Source: Myxococcota bacterium (GTDB taxonomy: Bacteria; Myxococcota; Polyangia; GCA-2747355; JAKLHH01). Taken from it: a stretch of 24,296 nt of DNA. This document shows, in pieces, positions 15,974-21,934 of this stretch (position 1 is the first letter of the stretch; every line of letters starts with the position of its first letter). The stretch is from contig JAKLHH010000007.1 in the NCBI GenBank assembly GCA_022710245.1, forward strand, positions 1 to 24,296, in the 5' to 3' direction. The notes beneath the pieces are model-generated. The model saw only the letters and a list, made by a program, of their open reading frames with translations. It was not told the DNA's origin and searched no databases. The translations under genes and the position numbers were made by a program.

Positions 15974-16782
15974 CGGGACCAGAGCTCAGGCGCCGCTACG
16001 GACCGGTCGCGCTGGTCACCGGCGCCGCGCGCGGCCTCGGCGCCGAGTTCGCGCGCCAGCTCGCCGCGAGCGGGCTCGACCTGCTCCTCGTCGATCGGCT
16101 CGAGGAGGAGCTCCGCGCGCTGGCCGGCGAGCTCGCCGGCCAGGCGAGCGTGCAGGTGCGGGTCGCGCCGCTCGATCTGGCTGACCCCCGCCTGGCCGAG
16201 CGGCTCCCCGAGCTGACGCGCGGGCTCGAGGTCGGGCTCCTCGTCTGTGCGGCCGGCATCTCACCCGTCGGACGCTTCCACGCGCAGGACCCGGCGCTGC
16301 AGTCGAGGCTCCTCGACATCAACTGCCGCGCGCCGCTGATCCTGGCGCACGGGGTCGGCCGCGGCCTCCGGGCGCGCGGGCGCGGCGGGATCATCCTGGT
16401 CTCCTCGGGCTCCGGCTTCGTCGGCACCTCGCTGGTCGCGCTCTACGCGGCGAGCAAGGCGTACGACCGGGTCCTCGCCGAGGGCCTCTGGGCCGAGCTG
16501 CGCGAGGCGGGCGTCGACGTCCTCGCGCTCTCGCCCGGCCTCACCGAGACCCCCGGGCTGGCCGAGACCTCCCCCGATCGAGGCAGCCTGCCGGCGCGCT
16601 CGCTGATGCAGCCCGGGCCGGTGGTCCGTGCCGCGCTGGGGGCCCTCGGCGGCGCACCGGGCCGCGTCCCGGGCCTGGCGAACCAGCTCTCCGGCTTTGT
16701 CATGAGCCGCCTGCTGCCGCGGCGGACCGCTGCTCTCCTCCTCGAGCGCGGCATGCGCGCCCTCTACCCGCGCTCCGGCTGA
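15964..16782 (+). CDS. Short-chain dehydrogenase/reductase (SDR)
   Basis: The ATG at 15964 follows an AGGAGGA site about 4 bases upstream and overlaps the preceding gene by 10 bases, so the two are probably co-translated. The 272-residue product is a classical SDR with a Rossmann fold. Cofactor-binding TGAARGLG is at 19-26, acidic DLAD at 71-74 and CAAGIS at 95-100 (a variant of NNAG). The catalytic tetrad is Asn120 (DINC), Ser148, Tyr161 and Lys165 (YAASK). The dinucleotide at strand 2 (VDRLEEE) favours NAD(H), an inference from the Asp after strand 2. The substrate is unknown. The C-terminus (FVMSRLLPRRTAALLLERGM) resembles that of DltE/YqjQ-type SDRs and may touch a membrane. Confidence 0.94.
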   Translation: MQLTGPELRRRYGPVALVTGAARGLGAEFARQLAASGLDLLLVDRLEEELRALAGELAGQASVQVRVAPLDLADPRLAERLPELTRGLEVGLLVCAAGISPVGRFHAQDPALQSRLLDINCRAPLILAHGVGRGLRARGRGGIILVSSGSGFVGTSLVALYAASKAYDRVLAEGLWAELREAGVDVLALSPGLTETPGLAETSPDRGSLPARSLMQPGPVVRAALGALGGAPGRVPGLANQLSGFVMSRLLPRRTAALLLERGMRALYPRSG

Positions 16783-16785
16783 GCC

Positions 16786-16807
16786 GGGCTGATGAGGCCC
16801 TCAGCCC
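16786..16807. terminator. Hairpin between convergent genes, includes one stop codon
   Basis: GGGCTGA (16786-16792) pairs with TCAGCCC (16801-16807) across an 8-base loop. The right arm includes the stop codon of the cytidylate kinase-like gene (16801-16803, minus), and the left arm begins 4 bases after the dehydrogenase stop. It can fold on either strand. There is no T-run. Confidence 0.5.
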
Positions 16808-17526
16808 CGCGGTGAGGTCGCGCGCGAGCGCCCTCGCGCCCGCGTCGCGCCGCGCAGCTTCCGGTAGAAGGCCTCGGCGGTGATGATCGCGCAGACCTCC
16901 GGCCCGAGCTCGCCGGTGTTGAGCGTCAGGTCGTAGTTCACCACCTCGTGGACGTTGACCCCGAAGAAGCGCAGGTGGAAGGCCTCGCGCTCGGCGTCGG
17001 CTCGGTAGATCGCGCGGCGGGCAGCGGCGACGTCGAGGCCCTCCTCGGCGGCGAGGCGCTGGATGCGAGCGGGCTCCGGAGCCGTCAACCGTACGGCGAG
17101 CGAGTGTCTGCGCGGGATCACGTGCACGCAGCCGAAGCCGACGAGCACGCAGGGGCCGTGCTCCCAGAGCGCGACCATCGTGCGCACGACGTGTCGCAGG
17201 GAGTCGCTGCGATCGAAGTTTTGCTCGTGGAGCATCACGCCGAGCTGGGCCTCGAGGTGCGCGCGACCGGCCGCGTCGAGCGTCTCGAGCAGGATCCGCT
17301 GCAGCTCGGGGTCCGCGGCGATGCGCGCCACCACGTCGCGCTCGTAGACGGGCACGTCGAGCAGCTCTCCCACCCGCGCCGCGATCTGCTCACCCTGACA
17401 GCGCTCGGCGCGGGAGATGGTGACCGCGTTCGCGCGCACGTCCGCGGGCCGCTGCACGCCCTCGCGCCACCGGGCCAGGTGCTGCTCGAGCCGCTCGTCG
17501 AGGCTCGCGTTGTCCGCGCGCGCCAA
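16801..17526 (-). CDS. Cytidylate kinase-like family protein
   Basis: A TTG start (17524-17526) is supported by GGAGG placed 6 bases upstream; there is no nearby in-frame ATG or GTG with a ribosome site. The product has 241 residues. It shows the order seen in cytidylate kinase-like proteins (PF13189): AVTISRAERCQGEQIAARVG (34-53), a D-V-V-A-R-I helix region after VYERD, LVGFGCVHVI (128-137), the HSLAVRLTAPEPARIQRLA segment (141-159), and YDLTLNTGELGPE (198-210) near the end. The usual glycine-rich P-loop (GSGG type) is replaced by AERCQGE, so nucleotide binding may be altered. The Arg-rich tail (from about 229) is unlikely to be structured. It may phosphorylate a nucleotide or bind one as a regulator. 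Confidence 0.78.
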   Translation of the reverse strand: MARADNASLDERLEQHLARWREGVQRPADVRANAVTISRAERCQGEQIAARVGELLDVPVYERDVVARIAADPELQRILLETLDAAGRAHLEAQLGVMLHEQNFDRSDSLRHVVRTMVALWEHGPCVLVGFGCVHVIPRRHSLAVRLTAPEPARIQRLAAEEGLDVAAARRAIYRADAEREAFHLRFFGVNVHEVVNYDLTLNTGELGPEVCAIITAEAFYRKLRGATRARGRSRATSPRG

Positions 17527-17608
17527 GGGCCGCCTCCTCGAGTGCGCGCGGGGAGTGCGTGTTTCGTGCCAGCTCGCGGCGGTCGGGCGCCTCGGGCTTC
17601 CGCGCCGT

Positions 17609-17635
17609 TGCAGCGCGGACCGCGCACGCGCTGCA
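17609..17635. promoter_or_regulatory. 9-bp inverted repeat in a divergent promoter region
   Basis: TGCAGCGCG (17609-17617) and CGCGCTGCA (17627-17635) form a perfect inverted repeat around a 9-base spacer. It lies between the divergent cytidylate kinase-like gene (starts at 17526, minus) and the site-2 protease gene (starts at 17731, plus). It could be an operator for a dimeric regulator or an RNA hairpin. Chance is possible in this GC-rich sequence. Confidence 0.35.
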
Positions 17636-17730
17636 GCGCAGGCGGGTGTGGCTCCGCGGCGCGCGGGGGATCCTGCGCGGCAGGCTCGTGGCATGAGCGA
17701 TGCAGCCCGATGCCGACGGAGAGAGAGGCC

Positions 17731-18963
17731 ATGGCGGGTACGACTGGCTCGCAGAGCGGGCAGGAGGCGAGGCGCCCCGGCGTCCTCCTCGGCGGGGTGC
17801 GACTCGGGCGCGTGGCGGGGATCGAGCTCGCCCTCGACTGGAGCCTCGTCATCATCTTCTGGCTGGTGGCGCTGAGCCTCGCCGCCGGGGTGCTACCGCG
17901 CTGGCATCCGCGCTGGGGCGCGGGCCTGACCTGGGCAGTGGCGCTGGCCGCGGCCGTGCTCTTCTTCCTCTCGGTGCTCTGCCACGAGCTCGCGCACGCG
18001 CTGGTGGGGCGGGCCTTCGGCGTGCCGGTCCGGCGCATCACCCTCTTCATCTTCGGCGGGCTCGCCGAGCTGCGGGACGAGCCTCCCTCGGCCCGGGCCG
18101 AGCTGCTGATCGCGCTGGCGGGGCCGCTCGCCAGCGCCGCCATCGGCGGGGTCTCGCTGCTCGCCGGCCGGGCCCTCGCGGGTCCCGCGCTGGCGACGGC
18201 CGCCGAGCCGCTCGGCGGGCTGCAGTCCGTCGGGCCCGCCGCGACGCTGCTCCTCTGGCTGGGGCCGGTGAACCTGGTCCTCGGCCTCTTCAACCTGGTC
18301 CCGGGGTTCCCCCTCGACGGCGGCCGTGTGCTGCGCGCGGTGCTCTGGGCCGCGACGCGCGACCTCGTGCGAGCGACGCGCTGGGCCGCGCTGGTCGGCC
18401 GCGCGTTCGCCTGGCTGCTGATGGGGCTCGGCGTGGCCATGGCGGTGGGGCTCACCGTCCCGCTCCTCGGCACCGGGTTCGTGAACGGGCTCTGGCTCGT
18501 GCTGATCGGCTGGTTCCTCGGCAACGCAGCGCAGCTCGGCTACGAGCAGGTGCTGCAGCGCGACGTGCTCCGCGGGGTGACGGTCGAGCGGCTGATGTGC
18601 TCGCAGGTCGAGACCGTGCCGGCCGACCTCCCGATCGCCGCGCTGGTGGACGAGCACCTGCTCCACTCGGATCAGCGCAGCTTCCCGGTGGTCGAGCGCG
18701 AGCGCATGGTCGGCCTGATCGGCCTCGAGGAGGTGCGCCTCGTGCCGCGCGCGCTCTGGCGCTCGACCCCGGTCGGGGAGGCGATGACGCCGCTCGCGGC
18801 GCTGACGACCATCGCGCCCGACGAGGACGCGAGCCGGGCGCTCGGCGAGCTGGCCTCGCTCGAGGTGAGCCAGCTCCCGGTCGTCGACGGAGAGCGGCTC
18901 CTCGGGGTGGTCCGGCGGCAGGACATCATGAAGTGGCTGACCCTGCGCGGGGCGGTGGGCTGA
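17731..18963 (+). CDS. Site-2 protease family zinc metalloprotease with two CBS domains
   Basis: The ATG at 17731 is chosen over one seven codons earlier because GGAG (17718-17721) lies 9 bases upstream of it. The 410-residue product is an intramembrane protease of MEROPS family M50. Hydrophobic segments occur near 35-55, 66-84, 125-148, 170-190 and 223-265. Zinc motif HELAH is at 85-89, and the third ligand lies in NLVPGFPLDGGRVLRA at 188-203 (Asp196). Two CBS domains fill the C-terminus (about 284-345 and 347-405, with VVDGERLLGVVRRQDIMKWL), typical of the M50 subclass regulated by adenine nucleotides. It would cleave a membrane-anchored protein, for example a signalling precursor, but no substrate gene is nearby. 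Its stop is 9 bp from the convergent FGE-like gene's end. Confidence 0.93.
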   Translation: MAGTTGSQSGQEARRPGVLLGGVRLGRVAGIELALDWSLVIIFWLVALSLAAGVLPRWHPRWGAGLTWAVALAAAVLFFLSVLCHELAHALVGRAFGVPVRRITLFIFGGLAELRDEPPSARAELLIALAGPLASAAIGGVSLLAGRALAGPALATAAEPLGGLQSVGPAATLLLWLGPVNLVLGLFNLVPGFPLDGGRVLRAVLWAATRDLVRATRWAALVGRAFAWLLMGLGVAMAVGLTVPLLGTGFVNGLWLVLIGWFLGNAAQLGYEQVLQRDVLRGVTVERLMCSQVETVPADLPIAALVDEHLLHSDQRSFPVVERERMVGLIGLEEVRLVPRALWRSTPVGEAMTPLAALTTIAPDEDASRALGELASLEVSQLPVVDGERLLGVVRRQDIMKWLTLRGAVG

Positions 18964-18977
18964 GCGGTGGGCTCAGC
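18959..18977. terminator. Perfect hairpin spanning two convergent stop codons
   Basis: GCTGAGC (18959-18965) and GCTCAGC (18971-18977) form a 7-bp stem with a 5-base loop. The protease stop codon (18961-18963, plus) sits in the left arm and the FGE-like gene's stop (18973-18975, minus) in the right arm. The genes are only 9 bases apart, so this is the only structure available for two-way termination. No T-run follows. Confidence 0.5.
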
Positions 18978-19935
18978 GCGGGAGAGAGCGCGCGAGCCGG
19001 AAGCCGAGCGTGGCGCTCACCTCCTGGCCGCGAGCGCGGTTGCGATCGGCGGCCCGCATGTCCTTGACGTAGACGTACCAGGAGCCTCCCCGGAACAGGT
19101 GGTCGTCGTCGCTGGCGGGCTCCCGCACCGGATCGACGAGGACGGACGCCGCCGGCGACCGCTGGTAGCCGTCGTGGACCCACTCCTCCACATTCCCGGC
19201 GAGGTCGCGGAGGCCCCAGCCGTTCGGCTTCTTCAGCCCGACCGGGTGTGGCGTGCTCGCGGCGTTGGCGCGAAACCAGCCGATCGCGTCGCCGCCGGGG
19301 TCGTAGTTCCAGCAGGTGACGGTGGGCCCGTCGTAGAGCGCGGTCCGGGTGCCAGCGCGGTAGGCATACTCCCACTCGGCCTCGGTGGGCAGGCGGTAGC
19401 CGCCACAGCCGTAGATTGTCCGCGGCGCGGCGAGGGCGAGCTCGCAGCGCACCCCGGCGCCGGCGCCGGTGCAGCGATAGCACTCCTCGAGAGCCTCGCC
19501 GCGCGAGCGGGCGTTCGCGAAGGCGGCGGCCTCGTGCCAGGTGACCCACTCCACCGGGCAGCTCGGCCCGCAGCCTGCGGCGCGCGAGGGGTTGTAGCCG
19601 AGCAGCGCGACGAACTCGTCCTGGCGCGTCTCGGTCTGCGCCAGCGTGAACGGGCGGGTGAGCGTGACGAGGTGGCGCTCCTCGTCGGCGTTGCGGCACC
19701 GCTCGTCGGAGGGGCTCCCCATCCCGAAGCAGCCAGGCGGGATGCGGCAGGCGCCTCCGCTGCAGGCGGGCGTCGCCGCGGGCGCCGCGGGACAGCCTGG
19801 TTCGCCAGAGCCGTCGGCGCCGAGGTCGACGGAGAGCCGGGCGCTGACCAGCACGTCGCCCGGGGGTGGCGCGCCTGGACCTGGTCCAGCGCAGCCAGAG
19901 AGAGCGAGCCCCAGCGCCGCGAGCCAACGCCGCAT
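18973..19935 (-). CDS. Formylglycine-generating-enzyme-like lipoprotein
   Basis: The ATG at 19933-19935 has a GGGAGGTGGG site about 3-6 bases upstream. The product has 320 residues, with a lipoprotein signal (LAALGLALSGC, Cys15), a Gly/Pro/Cys-rich linker (to about 66) and an FGE-sulfatase domain (about 67-316). Signatures are GCFGMGSPSDE (68-78), YRLPTEAEWEYA (180-191), WGLRDLAGNVEEW (240-252), FRGGSW (281-286) and LGFRLAR (310-316). In sulfatase-activating FGE the strand after RGGS carries two catalytic cysteines; here it reads YVYVKDMRAADRNRAR with none, so classical formylglycine formation is unlikely. Many FGE-fold proteins bind or modify other substrates. Cysteines at 157-185 region and in the linker suggest disulfides in the periplasm or at the surface. 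Confidence 0.88.
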   Translation of the reverse strand: MRRWLAALGLALSGCAGPGPGAPPPGDVLVSARLSVDLGADGSGEPGCPAAPAATPACSGGACRIPPGCFGMGSPSDERCRNADEERHLVTLTRPFTLAQTETRQDEFVALLGYNPSRAAGCGPSCPVEWVTWHEAAAFANARSRGEALEECYRCTGAGAGVRCELALAAPRTIYGCGGYRLPTEAEWEYAYRAGTRTALYDGPTVTCWNYDPGGDAIGWFRANAASTPHPVGLKKPNGWGLRDLAGNVEEWVHDGYQRSPAASVLVDPVREPASDDDHLFRGGSWYVYVKDMRAADRNRARGQEVSATLGFRLARSLPR

Positions 19936-20132
19936 CGTCCCACCTCCCCTCGGGTTCCTCGGAGCGGAGTGCAACCGATGCGCCAGCGGTCGTGCGCGGC
20001 GCTCTCCGGCCGCGGCGCTTCGGGCCGCGGCGGGCGCAGGGTCGCTGCACGGCGCCAGGCCGGGGGGTTCTTCCGCGCCCTGGTGAATCGTTCCCGACGC
20101 GCGCTCGTGAGCTCCCCCTCGAGGAGCGCACG

Positions 20133-20828
20133 CTGAGCTCCGATCGCGCCAGCCGGCTGGCCCTGCCGCTGCTGCTGCTCGCCCTGATCGCGCTGGCGCT
20201 CGCCTGGCGCACGACGCAGCTCGCCGAGTGGCTGACCCTCCAGCGCCTGGTCGCGATGCTCGCGAGCTGGCAGCGCGAGCCTGCCGCGCCGCTGCTGGTG
20301 CTGCTCGGCTTCCTCGCCGGGAGCTTGCTCGTCCTGCCGCTCAACCTCCTCATCCTCGCCACCGTCCTCGGCCTCGGGGCCTGGCCAGGGGCGCTCTACG
20401 CGTTCGTGGCCGGCCTCATCGCCTGCCTCTTCACCTACGGGCTCGGCCGCCTCCTCGGTCGCGAGCGCCTCGCGCGCCTCCTCGGCCCTCGCGCTGAGCG
20501 GGCGCGCCGTGCGCTCGTGGCCGAGGGGATCGCGGCGGTGGCGGCGCTCAGGATGACCCCGATCGCGCCGTTCACGGTGATCAACGTCCTCGCCGGAGCG
20601 GGCGGCGTCGACGCGGTGGACTTCGCGGTCGGCTCCGCGCTCGGCCTCCTCCCGGGGGTCCTCGGGCTCTCGCTCCTCGGCGGACGGCTGCTCGCGACGC
20701 TCCACCACCCGACCGTGGCGAGCGTCTCCCTGCTGGCGGCGACGGGGATCGCGGTGGTCGCGATGGGCGTGGGGCTGCAGCGGCTGATCCGGGCCTGGCG
20801 CCGGCGCCGCGCGCCTGACCAGAGCTGA
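20133..20828 (+). CDS. VTT-domain (TVP38/TMEM64, DedA-like) membrane protein
   Basis: The frame has no ATG near a hydrophobic start. A CTG at 20133 has GAGGAG (20121-20126) placed 6 bases upstream, so I use it tentatively; a GTG at 19992 in the same frame is the alternative. From the CTG the product has 231 residues. A first membrane helix (LALPLLLLALIALALAW, about 9-25) is followed by the VTT core. That core has LLGFLAGSLLVLPLNLLILA with its proline turn, GLGAWPGALYAFVAGLIACL, YGLGRLLGRERL, then LRMTPIAPFTVINVLAGAGG and a last hydrophobic stretch before an Arg-rich end (IRAWRRRRAPDQS). VTT proteins move or scramble phospholipids in the inner membrane (known for bacterial DedA and animal TMEM41B). 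It precedes the kinase and AsmA-like genes on the same strand. Confidence 0.88.
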   Translation: MSSDRASRLALPLLLLALIALALAWRTTQLAEWLTLQRLVAMLASWQREPAAPLLVLLGFLAGSLLVLPLNLLILATVLGLGAWPGALYAFVAGLIACLFTYGLGRLLGRERLARLLGPRAERARRALVAEGIAAVAALRMTPIAPFTVINVLAGAGGVDAVDFAVGSALGLLPGVLGLSLLGGRLLATLHHPTVASVSLLAATGIAVVAMGVGLQRLIRAWRRRRAPDQS

Positions 20829-20849
20829 GGCTCCGCGATGAGACCGACG

Positions 20850-20924
20850 CCATTGTCGCGGCGCCGCCCAGGTGCGCCCCGGAGGGGTACGGCGGTCGGG
20901 CGAAGCTGCCGCGACCAACAATGG
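20850..20924. repeat. Dispersed repeat, copy B, with terminal inverted repeats
   Basis: Bases 20860-20914 match 5964-6018 at 49 of 55 positions without gaps. This copy is framed by an inverted repeat, CCATTGT (20850-20856) and ACAATGG (20918-20924). The pairing continues inward as CGCGGC with GCCGCG after a 4-base bulge, so about 13 bp can pair. It lies in the 161-bp gap between the VTT and kinase genes. The inverted ends are not obvious around the other copy. Confidence 0.75.
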
Positions 20925-20989
20925 GTCGCCTCGACCGCGGGCGCTGGTCCGGCGGTTGCAGCCTGGGAACACGGGGAGGGCCGGGAGAC

Positions 20990-21931
20990 ATGGAGAGCAG
21001 CCTGGGGCGACTCGCCGATCGGGGACCGCTCGCGGCGCCGAGCCTGCTGGGGCGCTGCCTCGGCGGGCGCTACTGCGTCGAGGCGCTCCTCGCGGACGGG
21101 CGGCACGCGGTCTACCGGGCCGAGGACCTCGCGCTCAGGCGAGCGGTGGTGCTGAAGGTCGTCGACCTGCTCGCGCCGGATGGCGACGGGCGCGCGGCGC
21201 GGCTCGCGGCGGAGGGCCGGCTCCACGGCCGCCTCCAGCACCCCGCGATCCCCGCGCTGCTCGACTGGGTGGAGCTGGGGTCGCTCCGCGCGCTGGTGAT
21301 CGAGCACGTGAGCGGCGTCGATCTGGACGAGCTGCTGGCCGGCCTCCGCTGCCCGATGGACGCGGGGCGCCTGAAGTCGCTGCTGCGGCCGGTGCTCTCC
21401 GCGCTGGCCTACCTTCACGCGCTCGGCGTGGTGCACCGGGACGTCAAGCCGGCCAACATCCTGGTCGAGGAGCGAGGCCCGCGCGAGGTGGTGAAGCTCG
21501 CCGACCTCGGCGTGGCCTCGGTGATCGCGGCTCACCGCTCGTGGCCAGAGGCGGCAGCGGCGCGGGGCGCAGGCCCGATCGGCACCCTCCTCTACATGGC
21601 GCCCGAGCACTGGACGCGCGGCGTCGTGGTCGACGAGCGCGCGGACCTCTACTCGCTGGGCGTGACGGTCTACCAGATGGCGACGGGCGCCGTGCCCTTC
21701 TTCTCGCGCTCGCGAGAGGCGGTCCGTCAGGCGCACCTCGCGGCCCCCCCGGTGAGCCCCCGTCGGCTCAACCCCGAGGTGAGCCCGGAGCTCGAGCGGG
21801 TGATCCTGCGCGCGCTGGAGAAGGACCCCGCGCGCCGGTACCAGAGCGCGGAGCAGCTGGCAGCGGCGCTGGCCGAGGTCCCGGAGCCCGCGCCAGCCCG
21901 GCCGGCCCCCGTCACGCTGAGGGCGGACTGA
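20990..21931 (+). CDS. Hanks-type serine/threonine protein kinase, soluble
   Basis: The ATG at 20990 follows GGGGAGG about 10 bases upstream (plus a closer GGGAG). The product has 313 residues. It carries VVLKVVD with the ATP-binding Lys56, a probable alpha-C Glu75, HRDVKPANI (149-157; catalytic Asp151, Lys153, Asn156), ADLG as the DFG equivalent (171-174), GTLLYMAPEHW (198-208), RADLYSLGVTVYQMATG and ALEKDPARRY (275-284). The glycine-rich loop is degenerate (LLADGRHAVY instead of GxGxxGxVY), so ATP affinity or regulation may differ. It has no membrane segment or sensor domain and ends shortly after the kinase fold. Its stop is 3 bases before the next gene, so they almost certainly form one operon, with that product or the VTT protein as possible targets. 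Confidence 0.94.
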   Translation: MESSLGRLADRGPLAAPSLLGRCLGGRYCVEALLADGRHAVYRAEDLALRRAVVLKVVDLLAPDGDGRAARLAAEGRLHGRLQHPAIPALLDWVELGSLRALVIEHVSGVDLDELLAGLRCPMDAGRLKSLLRPVLSALAYLHALGVVHRDVKPANILVEERGPREVVKLADLGVASVIAAHRSWPEAAAARGAGPIGTLLYMAPEHWTRGVVVDERADLYSLGVTVYQMATGAVPFFSRSREAVRQAHLAAPPVSPRRLNPEVSPELERVILRALEKDPARRYQSAEQLAAALAEVPEPAPARPAPVTLRAD

Positions 21932-21934
21932 GGG

